DNA from: Jiulongibacter sediminis
Lineage (GTDB): Bacteria > Bacteroidota > Bacteroidia > Cytophagales > Spirosomataceae
Length of the DNA: 64,000 nucleotides
Assembly (NCBI RefSeq): GCF_001306455.1
Contig: NZ_LGTQ01000009.1
Span: 186,001 to 250,000 of the forward strand
Direction: 5' to 3'
Part shown: piece after piece, positions 1 to 8,994 of the stretch
Layout: the number at the start of each line of letters is the position of its first letter
Numbering within the stretch: the stretch's first letter is position 1
Program-made: the position numbers and the translations under genes
Notes under the pieces: generated by a model
Databases searched by the model: none
What the model saw: the letters and a program-made list of their open reading frames with translations, nothing else
Told to the model about the DNA's origin: nothing

Positions 1-404
1 ACCTTCTTCTTTGAGAAAATACTGATATCACCTCCGGTGATTATGATGTTTTGAATCTTCCCTTTTTGGTATAAATGTAATGTTTGCCACAGGCGATCAC
101 CGGCATAATTGAGATGCAGATTCTCGTTGAACGGGAGGTAGGCATTTATCAAGCCACCAGTGAGTAGTACTCCGGCGTTTGTAGCTTCTAAATCTTCAAT
201 GTTTTTCTGAGGCGACTCCCACAAAGTCAATGCCTTATTTACTACAGCCGGACAGCTGAAAAGGTATGTTAAGAAAATGGTAAAAAGACCTAACTTTTTG
301 GCTTTGGTACGATTTTTACTTTTAATCATTAGGATGATAAGGATCAGGATGATCCCTAACGGCATCACAATAAACGTCAGCAGTTTAGAAAGTAGGTAAA
401 ACAT
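1..404 (-). CDS. DUF218/YdcF-like membrane protein, C-terminus off the left edge
   Basis: The first 134 residues are visible; the gene runs off the window. Two hydrophobic segments at about residues 5-26 and 38-55 are followed by the start of a DUF218-type domain: GVLLTGG at about residue 78, a DRLWQTLHLYQKGK stretch and IIITGGD. The DUF218 family (SanA, YdcF, ElyC) is linked to envelope and polyprenyl-carrier functions, so a role in the cell envelope is inferred. The ATG at 404 precedes the first membrane segment directly. The gene is divergent from the thioredoxin-like gene at 478. Family assignment is fairly safe; the substrate is unknown. Confidence 0.7.
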   Translation of the reverse strand, partial: MFYLLSKLLTFIVMPLGIILILIILMIKSKNRTKAKKLGLFTIFLTYLFSCPAVVNKALTLWESPQKNIEDLEATNAGVLLTGGLINAYLPFNENLHLNYAGDRLWQTLHLYQKGKIQNIIITGGDISIFSKKK

Positions 405-444
405 AAAGAACTGTTAATAATCAAGCGTTATATCCGTTTATCTT

Positions 445-452
445 TAAATTTG
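445..452 (+). promoter_or_regulatory. Candidate Bacteroidota -7 box
   Basis: TAAATTTG matches the Bacteroidota housekeeping -7 consensus TAnnTTTG exactly and lies 25 bp upstream of the ATG of the thioredoxin-like gene. No clear TTG -33 element is visible, so this is a weak call. Confidence 0.35.
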
Positions 453-477
453 TATCCAGTTTTTAATAAATCCTAAT

Positions 478-1905
478 ATGAAACGATTTACACTAGGTGC
501 TCTGCTAATTTTAATGACTGCGTTTTCTGCTTTTGCCCAGCAAGAGTATAGTATAAAGGTCAAACTGGATGGAGGACCGACAGACAGATACATTCATCTG
601 GCCCACTTTATGGGTTATAATCAGTATATCAAAGTAGACTCGGCAAAACTTGAAAATGGCATCTATCATTTTGAGGGTGAAGAGCCTCTTGAAGGTGGTA
701 TTTACTTGATTGTGCATAGTTCGGCAAAATATTATGATTTTATAGTTAGTGGCGACGAGAAAGCCTTTGAAATAGAAGCTGACACGGTCAATTTTATTAA
801 ATCTGTAAAATTTACGGGCTCTAAAGAGAATGATATTCTTTTCGGCTATCGTAAATTCCTTGAGGGAATGAATGATAGAGCTGCTGAAATAAATGCTTCA
901 ATTAATCCGCAGGACCCGGACGCTAATAGCACACGAAGAGAAAAAATGATGACTCTTCAGGAGGAGTACAAGAATTACCTGGAGAAGACGATTGCTGAAA
1001 ATGAGGGTACTTTTGCCGCGAAGGTGATAAAAGCGAATCAGGAAATAGAGATTCCGAAAGAGGTGCCATTAAACCCTGATGGCTCAAAAGACAGTACTTT
1101 TGCTTTCAGATATTATAAGGCTCATTTCTGGGATAATATGGACTTTAGTGACAGAAGAATGCTCTGGACTCCATTTCTGCAAACCAAGCTTGAGAAGTAC
1201 TTCAAAGACCTTGTTTTCCAGGTTCAGGATAGTGTGATTGTTGACGCAGATAGAGTGGTAACACTTTCGAAACAAAATCCGGAGGTTTATCGCTACGTGC
1301 TTTGGTGGGTTACCAATAAGTACGAAAACTCAGAAATAGTTGGCCTTGATGGTGTTTTTGTGCATCTCGCTGAAGAATATTATCTAAAAGATGCCGACTG
1401 GCTTTCAGAAGAACAACGCAAGAAATTTGAGGACAGAGTAAAAATTCTGAAGCCGTTGAGAACCGGTGAAGTCTTCCCGAGACTTTATGTTTATGATACG
1501 CTTGGGCAGGCACATACTGTGCAGCAAAGCCCGGGTAAATACACCATTGTTTATTTCTACAGCCCTGACTGCGGCCATTGTAAAGATGCTGCTCCGGAGC
1601 TTGTGGAATATGCCAAAGCTGCCAAAGGAAAAGGTATTGTCATTTATAATGTTTCAGTGGACTATGAGCTTGATAAAATGAAGAAGTTCATTGATAAATA
1701 CGGAACTGGTGAGGACATGCTGAACCTTTGGGATCAGGGACATCACTATTATTTCCGCGAGAACTATGATGTTTATGCTACGCCAACCTCATATATTTTG
1801 GACTCTCAAAAGCGTATAATTGGCAAACGTATTCCTATTGAAGAGTTTGATAGGTTCATAGAGTTTTATGAACGTCGCAACGGTTCTAAAAGTCAGAGTA
1901 AATAA
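478..1905 (+). CDS. Thioredoxin-like (TlpA/DsbE type) exported protein with DUF4369-type N-terminus
   Basis: A signal peptide (residues 1-20, ending SAFAQ) targets this 475-residue protein to the periplasm. Residues about 23-110 resemble the DUF4369 beta domain common in Bacteroidota thioredoxin-like proteins. The middle is helical, and residues about 330-470 form a thioredoxin fold with the redox motif C365-G-H-C368 and a cis-proline region (ATPTSY) near residue 436. The CGHC centre is that of disulfide isomerases and reductases. The likely role is reduction or isomerisation of disulfides in envelope proteins; partners are unknown. It is a single-gene unit with a terminator directly behind the stop. 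Confidence 0.85.
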   Translation: MKRFTLGALLILMTAFSAFAQQEYSIKVKLDGGPTDRYIHLAHFMGYNQYIKVDSAKLENGIYHFEGEEPLEGGIYLIVHSSAKYYDFIVSGDEKAFEIEADTVNFIKSVKFTGSKENDILFGYRKFLEGMNDRAAEINASINPQDPDANSTRREKMMTLQEEYKNYLEKTIAENEGTFAAKVIKANQEIEIPKEVPLNPDGSKDSTFAFRYYKAHFWDNMDFSDRRMLWTPFLQTKLEKYFKDLVFQVQDSVIVDADRVVTLSKQNPEVYRYVLWWVTNKYENSEIVGLDGVFVHLAEEYYLKDADWLSEEQRKKFEDRVKILKPLRTGEVFPRLYVYDTLGQAHTVQQSPGKYTIVYFYSPDCGHCKDAAPELVEYAKAAKGKGIVIYNVSVDYELDKMKKFIDKYGTGEDMLNLWDQGHHYYFRENYDVYATPTSYILDSQKRIIGKRIPIEEFDRFIEFYERRNGSKSQSK

Positions 1906-1910
1906 TTAAC

Positions 1911-1934
1911 AGCCACCTTCGGGTGGCTTTTTTA
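1911..1934 (+). terminator. Rho-independent terminator
   Basis: AGCCACC-TTCG-GGTGGCT forms a 7-bp stem with a UUCG tetraloop, followed directly by a T run, 6 bp after the stop of the thioredoxin-like gene. Confidence 0.9.
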
Positions 1935-1953
1935 TTGAGAATTATTCGCTTTG

Positions 1954-1961
1954 TATATTTG
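1954..1961 (+). promoter_or_regulatory. Candidate Bacteroidota -7 box
   Basis: TATATTTG matches TAnnTTTG, 28 bp upstream of the ATG of the M23 lipoprotein gene and just past the preceding terminator. A possible TTG lies at 1935-1937, with 16 bp between it and this box, slightly short for the consensus. Confidence 0.4.
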
Positions 1962-1989
1962 CCAATTATCGTAAGAGGGGAAGCAATAC

Positions 1990-2838
1990 ATGCAGCTAAA
2001 AAGAATCTTTGTCATCATTCTGGTTATCACTAATTTTTCTTGTCAATCACAGTCAAAGAAGAATTCAGAAAAAGAAAAGCCGTTGGACTTTAAAGGCTTA
2101 CTTGTGGCTATTCGCGAGCAAAAGATTGAACCAGTAAAGGCGGAAAAAGAGTTTTCACGAATCATGAAAGAACTTCATGAACAGTACAAGCCTGCATCCT
2201 ACGATTCACTTTCCATGGATTTGGTATTCCCGTTGAGAACAAAAAATTACAAAGATGTAGGGGGCAGAGGCAGAGGTTTTTATGCTCGTCATTTTGACTT
2301 GTTTGATCATTCGGTGGCTAAAAGTCATCCGGCCCATGATATATTCATTTATGATCTTGACCATGATTGTAAAGATGATAACACAGGTGAATATGTGGAT
2401 ATTTTAGCCGTAAACAGAGGTGTTGTGATTGCTACTGAAACTGAGTGGACCGAAGAGAACGGATACAAGGGAGGCAACTACGTTTGGCTCTATGATTTTG
2501 AATCTGGTGGACTTTGGTATTACGCTCATCAGCGAAAAGTTTATGCTCTTGAAGGGCAAATAGTGGAGCAGGGTGATAAAATAGGTGAAGTGGGCCGTAG
2601 TGGTTTTAATGCCGAAAGAAACCGCTCAGATACTCACCTCCATTTAATGTTTCTCAAAATGGATGAAGATTTTAAGCCTACTGCTGTAAACCATTACCCA
2701 TGGCTAAAAAAGGCCAGAACAATTTATACCACTCAACTACCGAAGCACAGACCAAGAAAAACGATTGAAGCAACCGCTTTAAAAACCAGGCAGCCTTTTT
2801 TGCTGGGAAACTCTTTTCCGCTGAAATCAGGACTTTGA
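1990..2838 (+). CDS. M23-family metallopeptidase lipoprotein
   Basis: The first 18 residues form a lipoprotein signal with Cys18 as the lipidation site (ITNFSC). The lysostaphin-type M23 zinc site is visible: H116-D117 in HPAHD and the H216-x-H218 motif in THLHLMF. M23 enzymes cut glycyl or peptide cross-links in peptidoglycan, so this is probably a membrane-anchored murein endopeptidase. All expected metal ligands appear present, so it may be active. It overlaps the 3' end of the convergent pssA gene by 12 bp. Confidence 0.85.
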   Translation: MQLKRIFVIILVITNFSCQSQSKKNSEKEKPLDFKGLLVAIREQKIEPVKAEKEFSRIMKELHEQYKPASYDSLSMDLVFPLRTKNYKDVGGRGRGFYARHFDLFDHSVAKSHPAHDIFIYDLDHDCKDDNTGEYVDILAVNRGVVIATETEWTEENGYKGGNYVWLYDFESGGLWYYAHQRKVYALEGQIVEQGDKIGEVGRSGFNAERNRSDTHLHLMFLKMDEDFKPTAVNHYPWLKKARTIYTTQLPKHRPRKTIEATALKTRQPFLLGNSFPLKSGL

Positions 2839-3495
2839 AAAAAGAGAAAATCCTACATAAAGGATTAAAATAAGCGGAATAGCCACTAGTTTAGTAAGGA
2901 GCAATAAGCCTAAGGAGAGAATCAAAAAAAGGAATTTTGGCTTATTGTTTGTCCAGCTAAATTCCTTGAACTTCAAGGCCATCATGGGAATATCCGCAAT
3001 CATCAGAATACTTATAACTACCGCGTAAACGCCTAGGGCGATTTCTATTGTATGTGGCGAAAGAAGCCCCTCGTTGTCTTTTAAAATAAATGGAAAAGCG
3101 GCTACCGTCATGGCATTTGCCGGTGTTGGTATGCCATAGAAGGTATCTCCCTGTCGCTCGTCAATATTGAATTTGGCGAGTCGTAATGCTGAAAACAAAG
3201 CCGGTAGAAAGGAGATATAAACAAACCATTCAGAACTATCCCACAAATTGTACAACATTAAAGACGGCAGTACCCCAAAACTGACCATGTCTGCCAGAGA
3301 GTCGAGCTGTTTACCAATATCTGAATAGGATTTGGTTAGTCGGGCAATAAATCCATCCAGAAAATCAAGAACCAGAGCCATTAAAATGAGGTATCCGGCA
3401 TTTTCATGCCGACCTTCCATTGTTTCAATGATGCCCACAATTCCACAAACAAGATTGAGAAGAGTAATGAAATTAGGGATGGTAAATACCTTCAT
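2827..3495 (-). CDS. pssA: CDP-diacylglycerol-serine O-phosphatidyltransferase
   Basis: The CDP-alcohol phosphatidyltransferase signature D-x2-DG-x2-AR-x8-G-x3-D-x3-D is complete at D44, D47, G48, A51, R52, G61, D65 and D69. The rest of the 222 residues is hydrophobic, with about six to eight membrane segments. The enzyme transfers a phosphatidyl group from CDP-diacylglycerol to L-serine at the inner membrane, the first committed step to phosphatidylethanolamine. It is translationally coupled to the upstream MBL hydrolase gene: the stop and start codons share one base (TAATG). Confidence 0.92.
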   Translation of the reverse strand: MKVFTIPNFITLLNLVCGIVGIIETMEGRHENAGYLILMALVLDFLDGFIARLTKSYSDIGKQLDSLADMVSFGVLPSLMLYNLWDSSEWFVYISFLPALFSALRLAKFNIDERQGDTFYGIPTPANAMTVAAFPFILKDNEGLLSPHTIEIALGVYAVVISILMIADIPMMALKFKEFSWTNNKPKFLFLILSLGLLLLTKLVAIPLILILYVGFSLFSKS

Positions 3496-4133
3496 TAATT
3501 AAAAAACGGATTAAATTTTTTCTCAAAACCGATCGTTGTATCGGCCATATGGCCTGCATAAACCGTGTATTCGTCAGGCAAAGTAAAGAACTTCTCCCGA
3601 ATACTTTTCATCAGATCTTCATGGCTACAAAGTGGAAAGTCTGTTCTCCCTATGCTTCCATTAAATAAGCAATCTCCACCCACAATATATTTGTCTTCTG
3701 TATTGATAAACGCAATATGTCCGGGGGCATGACCCGGCACCCAAATTACCTTGAGTTCGGTATTTCCAAAAGAGAAGATATCTCCATCTTGAAGAAAAGC
3801 GTCAGCCTCTACGGGCTCATAACCAGGTATTCCCCATGTTTTGCAACGATTTTCGACATCGGCCAAAACAGGCAAATCTGCCTGATGGATATACATTTTG
3901 ATACCAAAATTTCTTTTTACAAAAGCACTACCAAATACATGGTCAAGGTGAGTATGGGTTTGAAGTAGGGCTTTGGGTTGTAAGTTTTCCTTTTTAATGA
4001 AGGAAGCAAGCTTCTCTTTTTCCTCCTGAGCGAGGCAGCCCGGATCAATAATGACAGCTTCCTTTGTTTCATCATAGATGATATAGGTGTTTTCCTCAAA
4101 AGGCGAAAAAGTAAATTTCTTTATGGTGCTCAT
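3495..4133 (-). CDS. MBL-fold hydrolase, glyoxalase II-like
   Basis: This 212-residue cytoplasmic protein has the metallo-beta-lactamase motif H60-T-H62-L-D64-H65 plus H135 (PGHAPGH), D154 (GGDCLF) and H195 (GHMADTT), so both metal sites are complete. The overall layout is that of hydroxyacylglutathione-hydrolase-like enzymes, but it lacks the long glyoxalase II C-terminal domain. The substrate is probably a small thioester, which is inference. It forms an operon with pssA. Confidence 0.85.
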   Translation of the reverse strand: MSTIKKFTFSPFEENTYIIYDETKEAVIIDPGCLAQEEKEKLASFIKKENLQPKALLQTHTHLDHVFGSAFVKRNFGIKMYIHQADLPVLADVENRCKTWGIPGYEPVEADAFLQDGDIFSFGNTELKVIWVPGHAPGHIAFINTEDKYIVGGDCLFNGSIGRTDFPLCSHEDLMKSIREKFFTLPDEYTVYAGHMADTTIGFEKKFNPFFN

Positions 4134-4322
4134 GTTACTTTTTAAAAATTGCTACGTCATAACGATGTAAAAGATGCTAAAAAAGGCGTATTTGTTATGA
4201 ATAAAGTCCTATTTAGTCTCATTTATTAAATAGTTTTTAAGTTGTTCTTTCAAAATGACGTAAAAATTATAAATAGTATTTGAATTCTTTAAAATAGTAA
4301 CCTAACTCTATAAACCCCTTTT

Positions 4323-4883
4323 ATGATCAATCCAAACTCCACCTCTGAAAAGTGGCGTAGAATCACTATAGATGGATTAGAGACGCCTCCTCACTATGAA
4401 GTATCAAGTTTTGGCCGTTTAAAAAGCTTTCAGAATAATCCCGACGGAAAATTTCTGAAAGGTTCAGTCATTCAGGGTTATAAATCCTTAAACCTACGTC
4501 TGCCGAAAGGTAAATCATTTAATCGTTACATACATAAGATGGTTGCGGAGTATTTTGTAGAGAAAGAATCGGAAGATCATATGTATGTGATTCATAAGGA
4601 TTTTGATAAGCACAATAATATCTGTTCTAATCTTGCCTGGGTTACAAAAGAAGAGATGATTGAGCATAACAAACAAAATCCTAATGTTATCAATCGAAAA
4701 AGGCCGGTAAAATCGAAAAACTATAAGCTCAATGAGTCAAAAGTAAAGATGATAAAGAAGCTTTTGAAATCAGACAGTACCCGTTTAAAGATGATTGCCC
4801 GTCAGTTTGGAATAACTCACACACAGTTGAACCGCATTCGCTCGGGCGAAAACTGGGGTCATGTAACTGTAGATGACGAATAG
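4323..4883 (+). CDS. NUMOD4/HNH-like protein with C-terminal helix-turn-helix
   Basis: Residues 11-35 match the NUMOD4 motif of homing-type endonucleases (WRRI, YEVSSFGRLKS). Residues 70-108 resemble an HNH_3 core (H71, H91, N98/N99, NLAWVT), and residues 137-177 form a helix-turn-helix (KMIARQFGITHTQLNRIRSG). It stands alone, with no intron, intein or repeats around it. Either it is a stand-alone homing-type nuclease or, more likely given the HTH and solitary setting, a domesticated DNA-binding protein. The 189-bp upstream region is divergent from the MBL/pssA operon. Confidence 0.7.
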   Translation: MINPNSTSEKWRRITIDGLETPPHYEVSSFGRLKSFQNNPDGKFLKGSVIQGYKSLNLRLPKGKSFNRYIHKMVAEYFVEKESEDHMYVIHKDFDKHNNICSNLAWVTKEEMIEHNKQNPNVINRKRPVKSKNYKLNESKVKMIKKLLKSDSTRLKMIARQFGITHTQLNRIRSGENWGHVTVDDE

Positions 4884-4886
4884 ATT

Positions 4887-7800
4887 TTATGCTTTTCTGA
4901 CCAGCGGAAGATCTACATAAAAGGTAGTTCCTTTATTCTCGTCAGTCTCAAACCAAATATTGCCACCACTATGTTCTACACCACGTTTGGCCATGGCAAG
5001 CCCCAGGCCTGAACCGCCTATTTTGGTGCTGAAGTTTGGCATAAAGACTTTTTTACGGTTTTCTTCAGGTATACCGCTGCCGTTATCTTTGACCTCAATA
5101 ATAGCGAATTTGTCTTTGTGATGTCCGTAAACCTTGACTTCAATTTGAGGCTTTCGGTCTTCAGGAACTGACTGGATACCATTGATGATAAGGTTAGTCA
5201 CCACGCGGTTTATTAATTGGTGATCACTTCGAACCATGAGCCCCTGGTCTTTTATGTCGATATTTATGTCGAGACCATTGTCTTGAGCGTAAAGGTAAGC
5301 TGTACGCTGAACCACGGTGCCCAGTTCAAACACTTCAGAGCGAGGAACAGGCATTTTGGCAAATTCTGAAAATGAGTTCGCAATTTCCGAGATGTTGTCT
5401 ATTTGCTCAGTGAGAGAGTTTAAAGAACGTTCTATTCTACCACGTGTGGTATCTTCCAGCGTGGGTAATGTACGCTGTAGCTGTTGAATAGAAAGTTTCA
5501 TCGGTGTTAGCGGATTTTTTATTTCATGGGCTACCTGCCTTGCCATTTCACGCCATGCTGTTTGTTTTTCACTTTGAGAAAGGGCATCCTTACTTTCTTC
5601 AAGCTTTTTAAGCATTTGGTTGTAAGAGCCGGTTAAAACACCAATTTCATCGTCAGCTTCCCAATGGATAGGTTCATTAACCTCGTTTAAACTAATTCGT
5701 TTTATTTTCTGAGCCACCATTTTTAATGGATTAGTCAATTGTCCCGAAGCATAATAAGACAATACCAACAGAGCTAAAAACAGGGCTATACAAATACTTA
5801 AAATCGTGGTAAATACCTCTTTTAGCTGGCTTTCCAGAGCTGTTGAAGAGTTGAAAAAGGGTACTCCTATGATACCTAACCGCTCATTCTGGCTATCTTT
5901 TATGGTCATATAGGCCGCCCGGTATTCAAGATCTCCGAGTTTTTCTGACAGCAGAATTTCGTTCTCATTTTCTTCTACAATGGCCCGATAAGCTCCCGGA
6001 TTAATACACTTTGAAAGCAGATTATATTCATAAATAAGGGGTCTGGAGCTGTAGACCAGCTTGCCCTCCTCATTAAAATAATTGATATCAGATCGGGTAT
6101 CCTGAGCTAGTTTATTGATTTCTTGTTCAAAGAATGCCTCACTATACCGGCCTTCTTTGAGGTTTTGAAGGTGAATTCTGAAGGTCGAACTTATGTTTTG
6201 AGTATTCTCAAAATAAAAGCCCTCCTGAATGTTTAGTAAAGTACTTCTAATGATACCAATGGTTACAAAAAGAAGTAACATAAAAGGTAATAAGAAAGCG
6301 GCATTAAGATAAACCTGAATTTTGGTAGAGAAATTCATTTTGAGTTTTCTCAACCCAAAACTGAAGGCATAAAACAGAATGACAACGAAAATTACACTTA
6401 CCAGTACGAGATAGAGAAAGGAGAAGTCAGACAAGAGTGATTTCCACAGATGATCGTTCGTAGATACAATGATTTTTCTTCCGGTATCATTAGTTACACC
6501 GAGGTGATTAAAACCATTAAACTGAATTCCGTCAGAGAAAAGCTGATCGTTTTTGAGATAATCCGTTAGCCCGTATTTGTGGTAATTATATTTACCTCCA
6601 GAATAAATAAGCTCATTTTTATCATCATAAATGGCGTAACTGAAGGGCTTGATTTCAGGACTTTGGCTCAGTTTTTTCTCCATGAGTAGCTCCGGGTAAA
6701 CGCTCTTTTTGTTGGCGTTTCGCTGTTTCATGTCGAGTACCACAGTTCCGCCTCTTTCAAGAGGGATAAAAACGACGTACTGTTTTATAAACTTTTCTCC
6801 GGTTTCGTCAATGAAGAAGATGTTAGCATTGGTGGTTTGGTAGTTTGGCTTTTTGTATTGATTTTCCAGCTCTTGCAGTGATGGTAAGTTTTCCTCAAAG
6901 CCCAATTGCTCTCCGAGTGGTTTAAAAGAGTAAACTTCGGTATCATATTTATCAAAATAGAGCTCCAAATGATTTTCTTTTACCAAGGAGCTCACTGCCT
7001 CGCGGGCAAGTGTCGGTCTCTGAATAGCATTTTGAATTGCGGAGTCACTTTTAATGGAGAGTATGACTTTGCCTAATAAACCTTCTCCCAGAGCGTCATT
7101 TTCGGCCAGAAATTGTTTCCCAAAGTTTAGTTTATCAAATGCTGCCTTTCTTCTGTTTTCATGATGTAGCACCTGCATCGAAATCAAGGTGAAAACGAAG
7201 GCTCCTAAAAAGAAAAAGATCGAAGTTCTATACTTTAGAGTATAGAGATACAACGGGAATTTGAACCAGTACGAGATAAGAAAATAGAAAGCTCCGATCA
7301 ATAAAACCCACGACGTTTCACCGACAAAAAGTAAAATGATAGCGGACAAGATTGCACCGTAAACCCAATGAGCTAATCCAGATTTATGACGATTGTTTAA
7401 TCTCAAAAATATGCCGATCAAAAGATGTTGGCTCAGAAAAAATAGAATGGCCAGGAAAACATAGAAGGCCAATACGCCCAATTTGATATTGTCAAACGAG
7501 GTGCTGACGGAGAAATCAAGCATATAATTCGATTTCTCATAGAGATAAATGAGGGCTTTATGGCAGCAATAGGTGACCGCCGTGCTCAGTAAAATTGTAA
7601 TTACTGAAATAACACTTCTGCCATGAATTCCAGATTTTATGATGTTTCTGTAAAGTGCAGACTTGTGAAACCTGTAAGCGATAAACAGAGCAATCAGAGT
7701 AAAGCATAGCGTATTTACAATGAGATCCCCGAGCGATGGGGTAAATGCGTTTACCGCGAAATACTTGGGGTTAAAAAGGTCAATTTCATAAAGAGAGTAA

Positions 7801-8594
7801 GGAATACTATTCGCCAGCATAAACCACCGGACCACCACCACATAAATGATGATTAGAGCCAGAGAGTATTCAAAACCATGTTTGTGAAAAACAGAACGTA
7901 TCCTTGTCAATAAGCAAAGGCCCAGAAGAAGAAATCCGAGAACCAGAAAGCCAAGAGCCTTGTCTGATAGGTTTGACGAATACAGTCGCTCGTACCGTGG
8001 AGGTTCTACTGAAAACAGAAACCGGTCCTTCTGATCGTGAATGTTTAAATGGGCTTTGGAGCTCGCGGTGTTCTTTATGCTTAAAGGGCTGGCCTTAAAT
8101 AGCTTATTATTGAAGTGAGACTTCAGGTAGTCATTCTCATGCTCATATTCTATAAAAACAGGAATAAGCGAAACAAGCTCAATTTTATCCTGATTATGGA
8201 AGAAATCCTGCTTTCTCACCAGGTGAATATGGTTTTTCTGAGCGAGCAGACCATCATCATAAAAGCCTTGGATAGACTGATGATCAGGAGTATACCTGTG
8301 GTCTGACCAGTAGATAAGCTCTCTATTTTTGAAAACATAGAATGGGAACTCTGTTTCAATATTCAAATTGGTAAAGCTGAGCTCATTACCATCCTGATAT
8401 ATTTTGGTGACTTCAGCCAGCTCTCTGCCCGCGGTTTGCAGACTTTCGGTTACACTTTCCTGAACAGCCTCGCTATAGTTTAATTCCGCTGTTTCCTGCT
8501 CCGGGGGGGCAGAGAAATACTGTATGCCTGCCAAAGTAAAGGAGGCCACCGCCAGTATCAGGAGCAAATATTTTTTGACGAATTTCCAGATCAT
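4887..8594 (-). CDS. Large NtrY-like membrane sensor histidine kinase
   Basis: This 1235-residue kinase has an N-terminal anchor (about 8-27), an extracytoplasmic part, a block of about seven membrane segments (roughly 210-475), a second extracytoplasmic sensor region bounded by membrane segments near 735-790 and 935-955, then HAMP, the phospho-accepting box with H1023 (HEIKNPLTP), and a HATPase domain with the N box (NLIINGIQS) and G boxes (DNGSGIP, GGSGLGLA). The catalytic core resembles NtrY. No response regulator is adjacent, so its partner is encoded elsewhere. The signal is unknown; the two large sensory regions suggest an envelope cue. Confidence 0.88.
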   Translation of the reverse strand: MIWKFVKKYLLLILAVASFTLAGIQYFSAPPEQETAELNYSEAVQESVTESLQTAGRELAEVTKIYQDGNELSFTNLNIETEFPFYVFKNRELIYWSDHRYTPDHQSIQGFYDDGLLAQKNHIHLVRKQDFFHNQDKIELVSLIPVFIEYEHENDYLKSHFNNKLFKASPLSIKNTASSKAHLNIHDQKDRFLFSVEPPRYERLYSSNLSDKALGFLVLGFLLLGLCLLTRIRSVFHKHGFEYSLALIIIYVVVVRWFMLANSIPYSLYEIDLFNPKYFAVNAFTPSLGDLIVNTLCFTLIALFIAYRFHKSALYRNIIKSGIHGRSVISVITILLSTAVTYCCHKALIYLYEKSNYMLDFSVSTSFDNIKLGVLAFYVFLAILFFLSQHLLIGIFLRLNNRHKSGLAHWVYGAILSAIILLFVGETSWVLLIGAFYFLISYWFKFPLYLYTLKYRTSIFFFLGAFVFTLISMQVLHHENRRKAAFDKLNFGKQFLAENDALGEGLLGKVILSIKSDSAIQNAIQRPTLAREAVSSLVKENHLELYFDKYDTEVYSFKPLGEQLGFEENLPSLQELENQYKKPNYQTTNANIFFIDETGEKFIKQYVVFIPLERGGTVVLDMKQRNANKKSVYPELLMEKKLSQSPEIKPFSYAIYDDKNELIYSGGKYNYHKYGLTDYLKNDQLFSDGIQFNGFNHLGVTNDTGRKIIVSTNDHLWKSLLSDFSFLYLVLVSVIFVVILFYAFSFGLRKLKMNFSTKIQVYLNAAFLLPFMLLLFVTIGIIRSTLLNIQEGFYFENTQNISSTFRIHLQNLKEGRYSEAFFEQEINKLAQDTRSDINYFNEEGKLVYSSRPLIYEYNLLSKCINPGAYRAIVEENENEILLSEKLGDLEYRAAYMTIKDSQNERLGIIGVPFFNSSTALESQLKEVFTTILSICIALFLALLVLSYYASGQLTNPLKMVAQKIKRISLNEVNEPIHWEADDEIGVLTGSYNQMLKKLEESKDALSQSEKQTAWREMARQVAHEIKNPLTPMKLSIQQLQRTLPTLEDTTRGRIERSLNSLTEQIDNISEIANSFSEFAKMPVPRSEVFELGTVVQRTAYLYAQDNGLDINIDIKDQGLMVRSDHQLINRVVTNLIINGIQSVPEDRKPQIEVKVYGHHKDKFAIIEVKDNGSGIPEENRKKVFMPNFSTKIGGSGLGLAMAKRGVEHSGGNIWFETDENKGTTFYVDLPLVRKA

Positions 8595-8653
8595 TGAAAA
8601 GCTTTAAACGCAAGTCACTATGGCTTGAAAAGAAAAAACCGTGCCAAGGGCCG

Positions 8654-8926
8654 CTATTCTATCCCGAAGAAAGACTCGTTATTCTCGGTTTTATAATCCA
8701 CCTTTTTGCCCATCAGATACATCAGGTGTTTTTTAGCAATGATGACCGGGATACCATCGATGAAATACTTATCGTCATCAGCGGCTTTTTGATCGAAACC
8801 AATAATGTATTTACCTGCACAGGCACCTCCGGAAAGACCGAGCCTGAGAGCATAACTTTCTGAAATACCAGGCTGGCTCAGGGCTTCCAGAATCTTCTTT
8901 TTAGCTGTTTCGGTAAAGCTGACCAT
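8654..8926 (-). CDS. IscA/HesB-like protein lacking the C-terminal cysteine pair
   Basis: The 90-residue protein aligns by eye with A-type Fe-S carriers along its whole length (LRLGLSGGACAGKY; then F-D, hydrophobic strands). The first conserved cysteine is present as C36, but the usual C-terminal CGCG motif is absent: the protein ends ESFFGIE with no further cysteine. Classical carriers use all three cysteines to bind the cluster, so this one probably has another role or binds a cluster differently. It lies 59 bp upstream of the kinase gene in the same direction. Confidence 0.75.
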   Translation of the reverse strand: MVSFTETAKKKILEALSQPGISESYALRLGLSGGACAGKYIIGFDQKAADDDKYFIDGIPVIIAKKHLMYLMGKKVDYKTENNESFFGIE

Positions 8927-8956
8927 TGAGTAGGTTCAGAAAAAAAGGTTGATTGT

Positions 8957-8986
8957 TTTGACCTCAGAAATTAAAACGCAAATTTG
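8957..8986 (+). promoter_or_regulatory. Candidate promoter (TTTG, 18 bp, CAAATTTG)
   Basis: TTTG at 8957-8960 and CAAATTTG at 8979-8986 match the Bacteroidota -33/-7 pair with one mismatch. The -7 box ends only 8 bp before the ATG at 8995, which would give an almost leaderless mRNA. Confidence 0.35.
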
Positions 8987-8994
8987 CCTCAATT

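Noticed and set aside
4134-4322. tRNA or small RNA gene in the divergent gap
   Set aside because: No cloverleaf, tRNA 3' end or conserved ncRNA pattern could be identified by reading.
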